Shown piece by piece: positions 13,363 to 23,961 of a stretch of DNA of 64,000 nucleotides; within the stretch, counting starts at the first letter, position 1, and each line of letters begins with the position of its first letter. The DNA comes from Rhizophagus irregularis (Eukaryota > Glomeromycota > Glomeromycetes > Glomerales > Glomeraceae). The notes below the pieces were generated by a model. That model was not told the DNA's origin and ran no database searches. It was given only the letters and a program-made list of their open reading frames with translations. The position numbers and the translations under genes are program-made. The stretch spans positions 2,195,001 to 2,259,000 of the forward strand of contig NC_089433.1 in assembly GCF_026210795.1 (NCBI RefSeq), in the 5' to 3' direction.

Positions 13363-14644
13363 CTGTATACATATTTGATAAAAATGTAATTTTTTTTAAA
13401 AAAAAAAAAGAGCAAATCCGTTTTTTTTAAATTGCTCTTTTATTTTGTAATTATAGTTGTATTTTTATGTATATAAAAAGTAATCAACTTTGGGCCTCTA
13501 TATCATATGACACGTGTATTATTGAAATTTATCACAGATCAATCTCCGATAACGCAAGTGCATATGTCGTCAGGTGGTGTTGAACGTATTCTAAATTTTC
13601 CAATTTGTTTAATTTTTTTATTAAAAAAAAAAAATACCTTTATTATTCACTAAACATAAAAACATGTACATAAACATATATGTAACCTTATGTAAAAAAA
13701 AATTAAATTTTGTTCTCTTATATGTATATATATAATATATATTGACAAATCATTTTTTTTAATTAAATGAACACAGAAATATTTTACATAAGATTTCTTT
13801 ATTAGGATAAGTGTTAGATCCACGCAAGAATTAAAAATCTTGCATTACAATAATTTATTATCCGAGAAAGACCAGTAAGACTGTGATTAAATGAATGTGA
13901 TAAATAAAAAATTGTTATCTACTATTTATTATGTAACAAGAAAAAAAAGGTGTGATGATTAATAATAAAATAACAGGATTATCATGAAATTAAAGTTTGA
14001 AAAAAATGCAAGTTGATAAATGTGTTACATGTTTTTTTTTTTCAAACAATCCATCCCTTTGTTCCGATTATATTATCATTAATCATCATTATCATCATTA
14101 TCATTAACTTTTTTCTAAATATAATGTCAAGTATTAATGGTTAATGCAATATCTTCAGTAATTCATTTCATTTATCTTTCCTTTTTAATTTTTTTAATTT
14201 TATAAATATCTTTTTTAGAAAATTAAAATTGACCAAATGGAGAAACATATGAAAGAATCAAGTATAAAAGGTCGTTTCGAAAATCAAACCGCCCTTTATT
14301 TCACAAACAACATTTCACAAACAACAATAAAGATGAAGGTTTACAACCAGTTTTCTTTGTTTCGATTATATTACTAATATATAATCAAAGTTCTAAATAT
14401 AATGCCAAATATAAATAGTCCAGTGAAAAGTCACCTTCCAGTTTTGTTTCATTCATATATTGATTTTTCTGTAAAACCTATAGATAAATAAGATAATTAT
14501 GGGTAATTATAAATTAACCCAAATAAGGAGTCGCGAATGGGTATATGTATATATATATTTTATATATATACTGTAGAATATAAAAATTTTTCTTTTAAAA
14601 TATATGCTATTTTTTTCTAAAAAAAAAAATAATAATAATAAACA
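13363..14644. other. Spacer upstream of SAM-domain exons
   Basis: AT-rich, with an A/T hairpin just after gene D (about 13390-13440) that may serve 3'-end formation. Nothing else gene-like is seen. Confidence 0.4.
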
Positions 14645-14920
14645 ATGTCCTCTTCTACCGAACAAGTTAAAGGATTTGATACGGAAGAACTCATTAATTT
14701 TTTAAAAGGACGAAATTTACATCTTAATGAAACTCATTATAATTCCCTTCGCCATAAGGAGATCGCCGGGTCAGACTTCCTTAATTACACTCGGGAAGAA
14801 CTTAAAGGTCTCGGATTGGCAATAGGACCAACAAAAAGAATCGAACAGTTGATTAATGAATTGAATACTCAAAGTAACGGTAAGTTCTATAAAATTATTA
14901 TGGATAATTATAAAACCTAA
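14645..14920 (+). CDS. SAM-domain protein, first exon or short gene
   Basis: An ATG-started frame encodes a sterile alpha motif. Visible blocks are DTEELINFLKGR, LHLNETHYNSLRHKEI, GSDFLNYTREEL and GPTKRIEQLINEL, in the usual order of the five SAM helices (about residues 10-80). SAM domains mediate protein-protein or RNA contacts. A good donor (AACG|GTAAGTTCT) at 14880 gives a phase-1 exit, so the frame to TAA at 14918 may be intron. The identical donor context recurs after the second SAM copy at 15317. Splicing from 14879 to 15104 or 15113 keeps frame and would yield a tandem-SAM protein. Otherwise this is a 91-aa single-SAM protein. It sits between Myb-like genes D and E. Confidence 0.75.
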   Translation: MSSSTEQVKGFDTEELINFLKGRNLHLNETHYNSLRHKEIAGSDFLNYTREELKGLGLAIGPTKRIEQLINELNTQSNGKFYKIIMDNYKT

Positions 14921-15103
14921 ATCACTAAATGACTAATAAATATAAAAATTATTATTTTAATTATTATTTTAAACACACACTCTCTCCTAGATGTGTTAAA
15001 AAAAGGTAAAAAATAAAATCATTTCGAATTTTATTAAAGAATATGCTATTTACTTTTTTTTAAAAAAATAACAATGTTCTCTTTACATTACAAACACCCA
15101 AAG

Positions 15104-15316
15104 AAGTTGAAGGGTTGGATACGGAAGGACTCATCAATTTTTTAAAAGAACGACAAAATTTACACCTTAATGAAACACATTATAATATCTTCCGTCATAA
15201 AGAGATCACTGGGTCAGACTTCCTTAATTATACTAAAGAAGAATTTGAAGGCTTTGGATTAGCATCAGGGCCAGCAAAAAGAATCGAACAGTTAGTTAAT
15301 GAGTTGAATAATCAAA
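15104..15316 (+). CDS. Second SAM-domain exon (tandem copy)
   Basis: A close copy of the first SAM unit: DTEGLINFLKERQ, LHLNETHYNIFRHKEI, GSDFLNYTKEEF and GPAKRIEQLVNELNNQ. The ATG at 15074 is out of frame with the SAM reading frame, so it cannot be a stand-alone copy with that start. A phase-1 acceptor at 15103 (or 15112) fits the phase-1 donor of the first SAM exon. The copy ends at a phase-1 donor (CAAA|GTAAGT, 15317). Downstream exons were not found. It is either exon 2 of a tandem-SAM gene or a duplicated copy that lost its start. Confidence 0.65.
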
Positions 15317-15628
15317 GTAAGTTCTATAAAATTTATACATTCACCAAATGTCTTTTATATATGCATATATTTTATTTACACATTATTTATTTATTAAATA
15401 ATAACTTTAGTAATTTTCAATTTGTGGACAACTGCTGTAAGCAAAAATTTTTTAATAAGGGTAATCTTTGATTCTTGATTCGCTGATCACAGGCTATGAT
15501 AATGAAAAAATTATGTTGAAGCATGGTTACGGTTGTGTTCGTGGAAATAAGGTGCCCAAAAATAGCATTGGCGAATCATGAATTGTTTAGTGAGTACTTA
15601 ATATTAATCAAGTTGATAACAAAAATAG

Positions 15629-16095
15629 GAAGATAATCGATTGGTAGCCGTTATAAATCGATTCGGTTCCCGCAATTGGAATCGGATTGCCCGTAAAATG
15701 GGAAATCGTAATCCAATTGAATGTCAAAGAAGGTTATTGTCACATTATTATATGCTAACTGATAAATTTAACTTAATTTACTAAAAGCTGATTTTTTTTT
15801 AAAAAAAAAAAAAGATGGAATTTGATAAATTTTAACGGTAAGATAACTTTTATGTAGCGATAAACTTCTTGCGAATAACTCTAATTTATTTTATATAATT
15901 GTACATATTATAGCTAATCGACCGAGTAGAAATGGTACTAGAAGTTTACATCATAGAAATACATGTAAGAATTTTAAATGTTTTATATATTTCTTTTACA
16001 AGGTATTAAATAATCTTACCGTTATTGATCAAAATACAGCATCTACTAGAGACGTTCGAATGACATTAGGATATGTTTTGAATACATATTCTTGA
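15629..16095 (+). CDS. Myb/SANT-like protein E, first exon missing
   Basis: Exons 15629-15732, 15815-15837, 15914-15964 and 16040-16095 join in frame. They give EDNRLVAVINRFG, SRNWNRIARKMG, then IECQRRWNLIN through a 23-nt microexon, a basic stretch (NRPSRNGTRS) and one tail motif (STRDVRMTLGYVLN) before TGA. The core exon needs a phase-0 upstream exon bringing the first Myb Trp, and none with a Trp lies between the SAM exon and 15629. Two weak phase-0 candidates exist, an ATG at 15578 and one near 15512, but both lack the Trp. The second SAM exon leaves in phase 1, so it does not join. E is probably 5'-truncated or has a far first exon. Confidence 0.7.
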
Positions 16096-18535
16096 TTAAA
16101 ACAGGATCACAAAAAAATTTTACAAAGGTACGGCTCTAAAAAATTTTTTAAAAGTAGTTATTAATATGTCTAATCTTCTAATTTTGTTAAATTTCTTTAG
16201 AATAGACTAAAAAAAAATGGTGCATAAATTCTTTCAATTCAAAATAATAATTATTTTCTTCATCTATATTCCTTCAATTAAAACAATTAGAACATCAGTT
16301 AATAAAATATGATAAAATATTAGATGTGCAAACAGAAAGACTATTTATAAAATAAGATCACGTATTTTAAAAAAACGTCTTACTTACTAAAGGAAGGGCC
16401 GGAAATGACGCCGATAGCTGATGTTTCACATTTCCTTTTTGGGAAATTAATGCCGACCAGAATTATGTTATGATTTTTACATTTCCTGAGAATGGGAGTT
16501 AAAATTAAATGTCGATTATTTTTGGCCATCCCGTTGTTCTCTAAATATGTAATAATTTTCACTAGGGGGGGAGTGTCTCGGATATCGGAGGATCGGATAT
16601 AATACGCCAGTTAATCCTCGAAGATAATCTATAATCTATGGCGGATCGTATGTCGCTCTCCCATCAGTTCCATTTTGAAATTCATTCAGCATACTTATCT
16701 TGCTTGGCATATTATTAATAAACATTTTTGGTAAATCCTTCCTTGTACGTAAAATAAGTAATGCTATTCAAAAATTTTAAATTTTAGAAGTTACCAATAA
16801 AAGGAATGTGTTGTTATTTTGTATTTTTAATAAAGTTGAAATCATCTTTTAAAAAGCTTAATAGGATCTATAGGATCAGAGAGTCTATCCATTTTTTAAA
16901 ATGAATGTTCTGTTTAATCCTTTAAATGGATAAATTTGATAATTTCAAATTTTCGCTCGAAATAGTAGATAAGGAATTCTTTAATGCTCTCAATTCTCGT
17001 AAGAACCGTGGGAAATTGGGAAATGGATTATTTTTAATACTTTAAATGTGCAACCCAAATTATTTTCTGACAACAAGTCATAATTCTAATATATTCTCAC
17101 ACTCTCTTTCCTCTGACTTTATAAGTAAAGAATTATTTCTAAGTTGAAGTTGAGTTAATTGAGTTTGTAATTGTTGAATAGTTTGTAATTTTTTGGCAGG
17201 CATCAAATTACTTAATACGGAGATAATAATTAATATTTAAGGTTTTTAAAATTTTGTCAGAGGATACATATCGATAATTGTCATACTTAATTCTTAACGC
17301 TCTGATCCATGATGTGCATCTTTTCATTGTAATATTTTATGATTTACCGGGTACTAATAAATGCATTTAAGAAAATTTCATTGATTAATAAAATTTATTA
17401 CTAGCGGATAAGCGGAAAATGCAAATATTATTGGACGATTAAACTTACCTTCAGTAATTGACAAGTAATAATTTTCGATAGGTTCATCCGGGGATAACCG
17501 ACTATCAAACTCTAATGGGAAATAAAACTATGACATTTTTGTGAAACAGTTCTTGTTAGGAATAAGAAGCTATATTGTATTAACTTTTAGAGATTACAAA
17601 CAAACAAACGGAGTCTATAGAAAAGTCGAGATGTTTCATATTTCATGCAAGCATTGATAATTGAGCTTATTGAGTTTATTTATACTATGGTGGATGATAA
17701 TCAGTAAATCATTTAAAAATAAAGACAAATTTGAAAGGAGAAAAAAAAAAAATCTCGAACTTCCATTATGTTTCGTAATTAACTTTTTCAGAGAAAGTGT
17801 AAAAGTTAAGATATTACAACTCCTTTACATTTATATGCAAATATGAAAAATTTCTTTCGTCATACATATAAATATAGACATTTTATCCGTGTATCAGAAT
17901 TGAATGATTTTTATAAATTTGGAATGTTAGTTGTAAATCCCTACGAGCGGTTGCTTTTTTGAAATGTTTGTAATACAGATAGGCCGAAATATTTCTGTTA
18001 TGAAACTTATTAATTCGTTAAAATTCACTTTTTAAGAATGAAGTTTGCATAATTACAAACTCAGGTAATACGTTGTACAATTATTTATAAATAAAATCGA
18101 ACTTTACCATAACTATCTTACCTTTTTCCAATAATCTTCTGGAGACATGAGACCGAAAAAAAATACAAAGAAGAATTTCGGATAATACTAATTTTACACA
18201 ACAAGTGAATCAGCCCCGATCAGTCACTGATTACTATACCTTTGAAAAAATTATTTCTTGATCTATCCTATTAGTATTACTTTATTTATTACAATTGAAA
18301 AAATGGTACTTTCCGTTTTAATATCAAAATAATTATTATAATTGGAAAGGTTTGAAAGAAGAATTATTATATAAATAATTCAAAATTTCTCTATAAAAAA
18401 TGACCAGTTTCAATAATATTTGAAAATATCGCAATTAGATAGATTTCTTTTCTAATTAAAAAATCGTTATTCTAGTAAATATATATTATATTATATATTA
18501 TCTTTCGTTATTCGTATAAGAAATCTTCTAATAAA
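16096..18535. other. AT-rich spacer between Myb-like genes E and F
   Basis: No supported gene. Short open frames on either strand resemble nothing known to me. Confidence 0.4.
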
Positions 18536-19356
18536 ATGACATCAAATATTCTCAGAGGATTATGGAATGAATCGGTAAGTTATACATATGATGTATAAAT
18601 GCAATGAGAATTAATCTATTAGTAAAAGTATCCTTCTTGACCCGTGCGTAAGTCAAGTCCGATGCTTTCGTACTTCTATTGACGGAAAAATTTGATTTTC
18701 CACGTGTATTGTTTTTACGCCAGATTTCCTATTTGATATTTTTTAATTAATTAATTTTTTTTTTTTTTTGCAGGAGGACGGACGACTTCGTTACCTCGTA
18801 AAGCAATTCAGAATCTGTCATGAACAGGATGAGCAGATCTCTTGGGCAAGTATCTCCTATTACATGGGAACACGAACGGCTAAACAATGTAGAGAACGGT
18901 AAATTATCTACTTTTTAATATATGCACAATAATGTCATCGCACATATTTAACTTATTGTATCTACATTATTTTAGATGGATAAATCATTTGAATGAAACC
19001 AGTAAGTTGAAGCATATGTTACATATTTCTTACGCATAGCTGTGCATCCAATTGTAAACCCTAAACCCTTACTTAACCCTTACCAATCCTAAATTGCAGA
19101 AAGTTTGATATGAATCTTTTTTTTTTTGTTTTTAGTAGATAAATCTCCCTTGAGTGAGGAAGAGGAACGTTACATATTAACACTAAGTCGACTACAGCCT
19201 GATTTAACTTACGTCCAAATTTCCGAAAAATTGCCCGGGAGAACTCCATTAATTGTCAAGAATTTCATTTACAGAGACAGAGCAAAAAAAGCTAAATCCG
19301 CTTTGAGAATAAGAAAGAAGATGAGATTGTCAAACATGTTAAATCCGAGAACTTAA
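18536..19356 (+). CDS. Two-repeat Myb-like protein F (4 exons, 136 aa)
   Basis: Exons 18536-18574, 18774-18898, 18976-19001 and 19136-19356 (or 19139-19356) join in frame to 136 codons. Exon 1 ends GLWNES at the family's phase-0 position. Exon 2 is longer (125 nt): it gives EDGRLRYLVKQFRI and an insertion (CHEQDEQ) before ISWASISYYMGTRTAKQC. The 26-nt microexon gives RWINHLN. Exon 4 holds a second Myb-like repeat: LSEEEERYILTLSRL, TYVQISEKLPGRTP and VKNFIYRDRAKK, then a basic C-terminus. The usual tail motif is absent. The R2R3-like layout suggests stronger or more specific DNA binding than its neighbours, by analogy with other Myb proteins. Confidence 0.85.
19040..19090 (+). repeat. Telomere-like tract in intron 3 of gene F
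   Basis: CCCTAAACCCTTACTTAACC, a degenerate relative of the fungal telomere repeat on its C-rich strand, lies inside the last intron of gene F. A G-strand version lies in a MITE near 34070. Confidence 0.5.
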
Positions 19357-20632
19357 AACGTTTTTTTCTTTTTTTTTTAAAAAAAATAATAATAATAATG
19401 ACGATATCACGACAAAATATAAGAATAACGATTAATAATCAACTATCGAAAGAATTTTTCTCTGGGATAATAATTATTTAATAACGAACAATTATCAAAA
19501 AAACTTTACAATTACCGTATCGTATTTAATTTTTTTTTTTAATAATTTAACGCATTACCCATTAGTAGTATAAGAATTACGATTAACCTAAGTACCTTTA
19601 ATAATTTAACCCACTAACTTAAGCGGATAACATTATGAATTATGTATTATTTATTATATAAGTTTCGAATTTTTAAGAAATTTAAATTAACCTATGTATA
19701 TTAGTACTATTAAGCTTTTAAACCGATTATTATGATTATAAGATGATTATAAGAAATACAAATATTTAATATATGTAATTTATAAGATAAGATTTTATAA
19801 ATGTAAATAAGACGATATTTTTTTAAAAAAAAAACTATATACAGTAGATTTTTCATAATAAATATTTATATTTTTGTAAATAGCAAAAAATTAAAGAAAT
19901 CTATTATGCATACAATTAAATTCCTGAAAGATTTAGTAGGTCTTCGAGTTAATCTGTAGCAATATCTTTAGAAAGTATACGAATATGTTTAATAAATCCA
20001 GAAAATTGAGAATAACAATCATGTGCAAGTTATTTTAATCATAGCAATTCCTGATAACATCGACGGTTAAACCTTTTGCCGGAACAACGACGCGTCACAA
20101 AGAACTAGGTTGTATATATATATATATATATGAGATTTGACAAATACATTGCAATTTGGTAATTATAATAAGCAATGTAAGTTTCTAATGGACGTGACCG
20201 GCGCATAGACTGAAAAATTCATACATATAAAAAAATGCTTATGTTACTGATGATATTATAGGTAAAGTTAATAAACTTAACTACCCCAATTTTTATCAAT
20301 CTTTACTCGCGGCTAAAAATGAAGTTCATTACTATAAAAGGAACCAAATCACATGACACTACAGTTTAGTACGACCTTCGGATGACAGTAATTGTCTATT
20401 TGAGACGAGAATCGAGAATATGCAAGTTTATTCATTTTATAAATATATTTTATCTGATTTTAGTAACAGTAAGCAAAGAAAATATAATAAAATAAGAATA
20501 AGATTTATAGTATTTTCTTTTTTTATGTATTGTACAACACGATCAAAAAGCTGTACTAAAAGTTAACAAGAATTATCGGTCAAATTCACCAAAAATTAAA
20601 AGAAAAAAGAACAATGTTTTACAAAATATATA
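19357..20632. other. AT-rich spacer after gene F
   Basis: Contains a TA dinucleotide run at about 20113-20132. No gene seen. Confidence 0.45.
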
Positions 20633-21454
20633 CAGTCCTGGTCATAAGTATCCATACCCCAATATTTTCTGAAGTTATGTCATAACCTATCCTAAAAATT
20701 TCCAGGATTGACATACAAAATTAGAGGTTCGTACAATATATAAATCAAAAGTTAGATGATTGGGCAAATTTTGTGTTTTATAAAAAATTATCATCTTTTA
20801 CATGAATATTTTCATTTAACCTTTTAGTATATATATATTTTTTTGATATATTAATTTTTAAGTGTCATACACATTTCTCTAGAATTTTTATCAGATTAGA
20901 TACATAGCCAGGGAATTTCAATTATACCATAATCTTTCTTTCACTTTTTCGCGATTTTTGAATGGTGTTGAGGATTATTAATTTTATGCAGTATTTATTC
21001 TAAGTTTTTTTTGCCAATATAAATACTATGCATAAAATGGGTATTAAAGTTCTGCTGAAAGCAAATTGGTTTGCTAAATTCCTGAGCAAAAAAATCACCA
21101 TAAAAATGGATTTTTTGCAAATAATATGATTTTTTTTATTATTTAAGTCTTTATTTTAATGGTATTTTTGGCCCAATAAGTGGCCATAATTTAATTATAA
21201 TGAATGTAAGTAACTATTTTTTTCAAAATTTTACTTTAGTTCAATTGAATATTTACGTACAAAAAACTATTTTGGATAATTTATTAGGAAAATCAACATT
21301 TTGCAGCTAAAATTCATCGATCATCTAACTACTGATTTATTGCACGAACTTCTAATTTTGTAGATTAGTATTTATCTTCAATCCTGGAAATTTTTAGGGT
21401 AGGTTATCACATAACTTCAGAAAATATTGGGGCACGGATACTTATGACCAGGCC
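20633..21454. mobile_element. Tc1/mariner-like non-autonomous element with long TIRs
   Basis: Inverted arms of about 120 bp: the left begins CAGTCCTGGTCATAAGTATC and continues CATACCCCAATATTTTCTGA. The right arm near 21335-21454 is its imperfect reverse complement (GGCACGGATACTTATGACCA). The left end is preceded by TA, as expected for Tc1/mariner. The right end is degenerate (GGCC then TATA). The CAGT...GGTCATAAGTATCCATACCC end is typical of Tc1-type termini. The interior has no transposase. Confidence 0.75.
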
Positions 21455-23270
21455 TATAAGAAGTCAATTTACAAACTGCATATTAGAATCGGTTGTATTT
21501 AATGTTAATTTAGAATGTAATTTAATGACATTCTAACATCACGACGTGAAGTTGCATTTCGACTATAAGAATGTCGATCAAAAGATTAGTGTATTAAAGT
21601 CGGTACAAAACAGAGCTTGACAGTTTTCTCAACAATTGGACAACCCAGCCAGAAATTAGAATTTCTAGACAGCCAAGATTTTAAAATGTCCAGGTTAGCC
21701 ACACAAATTTGTTTGAAGGTTAATAAATGTATTCTAATATGTATTCAAAAAAATTATAAGTCAAATCAATATCTATTTAAAATGGGTAAGGATTTTGAAA
21801 CCTTTACAAGCAAAGCAGATTTTGCGACGTAAAGATTGGTGATAAATTTTTATGGCTCATTTTTCAACTCTTTATGCCCGATCCTCTTTTTTTCGTGATG
21901 TATTATCAAAGAATGGAACACAATGCGAAGTTATTATAATTTCAAATATTTCTCCAAAGGTGTTCGAACTTCGAATTATTGTTAAGCAGTTAAAGTAGGT
22001 ATAATTTAATATACTAGTATTCCGAATTTTCCAGGTCGGATCAAAACTGGAGATAGTATAACGCCTTCCCTGAATCTGGATCGGAACACTATTCAAACAA
22101 AAGAAACCCAGTACTTAATTATTGATTTACTCTTTATGTCATAATTACATGTATTGTGGTATTATCCCACGATTCATCTGAATGTTTTGACCTTTTACGT
22201 GAAGCCATCAAACTTGAACAGGAGGAAGTCATTTTGGTCGTATTTAACTAACATAAAGCGAACTATGAATTTTAAAAATTATTTGCTAAACTTACTAACA
22301 TTATACATAATAGTAACTTATTAATTAAATTATTTGATAATTATCAGTTATATTGTAATTACTAAACATCAAAACATCAAAATTTTTATTCTTAAAAAAT
22401 ATTTTTTAAATTATATTTTATAGCTGGTAAATATATTATAACTTAATATTTAATAATTAAATTATTTGCTAACATAATTATTAATACATATTAATATTTT
22501 AACTTTTTATATTATATTTCAAAGAATGTAAGTTTATTTACAATATAACTTATTATTTAATGGTTAAAATTATTTGCTAATAAAACATTATTCTTGAAAT
22601 CCATTTCAAAAAATATCAATTTATTAAAATTTATTTACATGAATTAAATGATGATAAAATAAATTAAAAGAATATGGAAATATGAAATTTTTTTTGAACA
22701 TCAATGTTGTACTTCCCTTTTTTTTGGGATTTCACGCCGGTTTTGTTTTTACCCAATTTTAACCTAACCTTAACTGGGGATATTGTGTATTACTCCCTTT
22801 TTGTTGATCAATATCTGTGCAAAAGAGGTGCTGAGAAGATCAATATCTGTGCAAAGGAGGAGCTGTTGATCAATATTTGTGCGTTAACATTGAAGTCCTT
22901 TATCGGGATTGATTACGTAAGTCAGTCATTCTTAAATGGTATATACAAAGAATGGACTGTGGACATAATAAGATATTTCTTTTTATTTATGATAATTAAA
23001 GCACATTAAAATGGTGATGAAATGTCATTGTGTTATACATGCTAAAATAAAGTCGAAAAGTATATATAGAGGCACCGCAAGCAATAAACAATGGAACATA
23101 TTTTATAGCCGTTGGATTATTGTTGGATGTGATTATTTATTAATTTAAAATATAATCTAATGTCATCCTAATATCACGATGTGTCGGTGTATTTGAAGCT
23201 GCATTTCGACTAAAGAGAATTAAAACTTTGTAAATATTACAATGTAATTTAACATAAAAATTGAAGTTAA
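21455..23270. other. Spacer with a dispersed repeat pair and ORF remnants
   Basis: A repeat of about 80 bp ending in GCATTTCGACTA occurs at about 21500-21575 and about 23145-23220. A short open piece at about 22171-22248 (SSECFDLLREAIKLEQEEV) looks protein-like but has no start or partner exon. At about 22806-22882 the unit GATCAATATCTGTGCAAA repeats three times. Confidence 0.4.
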
Positions 23271-23961
23271 TTAAACTAACATAGCATTCCTGAAACGAGA
23301 AGTTTGACGATAATTGACAGCTATTATCAAAAAGAACCTGGTTAAAATGTAATATTTTGCAATTTTTTTTTTTAAAAAAAAATGATAATAATAATTATTG
23401 TTGATTACCTCTAAGTCTTCGAATCATTCTTGGCCTATGGGTGGAGCTAAGATTATGATTAATTTGTAAAAGCATAAATGCTGAAATTTTTGAAATGGAA
23501 ATCATTGAAAAATTAATGCGTGATCACGTGGACTGCCACCGTAATTATTGGGTGCTTACCACTGTAAATAATCCAACTCCATCTTTTAGATAAAAATAAA
23601 ATAATTATTAATATAATTGAATACTGTACGATTAAAGAACGTTCCAAATTACGTTACTGCGCAGTACTGCGCTACTGACGCAAAGAGGTCTAGTAACACG
23701 CCCTAAACATTAATAATATAATAGATATAACATAGTCGCACCTGTTTCGACATTCTCTCGGACTACGAGTTGCAACTTCACGAGAAATATTATTCCAACT
23801 ACGGTTACGAATACCAAACCGATTTACGGCAATGATTAACCGATTATCCTCCTTAAAAAGAAAACCATTTTCAATGATAATGTAATAGAAAAGAAAATAA
23901 AAAAAGTCCTTCTTACAATAGGTAACCATGACGAATTAGAATATGATAATTGTGTATTCAT
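23271..23961 (-). CDS. Myb/SANT-like protein G (5 exons, 99 aa, inverted)
   Basis: On the minus strand, exons 23961-23917, 23851-23742, 23582-23560, 23480-23409 and 23320-23271 join in frame to 99 codons and a TAA. Exon 1 ends SSWLPI at the family's phase-0 site. Exon 2 gives EDNRLIIAVNRFG, with two extra residues before SWNNISREV, and TRSPRECRNR. The 23-nt microexon continues RWSWIIYS. The last exons give HRPRMIRRLR and VNYRQTSRFR. There is no full tail motif, so G may have lost it. It is the only member on the minus strand, so a local inversion or a separate insertion is implied. Confidence 0.75.

Noticed and set aside
15104-16095. A SAM-Myb fusion gene joining the second SAM exon to gene E
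   Set aside because: The SAM exon leaves in phase 1 whereas the Myb core exon must be entered in phase 0; no bridging exon was found.
22704-23009. 101-codon plus-strand frame
   Set aside because: No domain and no splice partners. Part of it is a threefold GATCAATATCTGTGC repeat, and the start region is poly-T driven.
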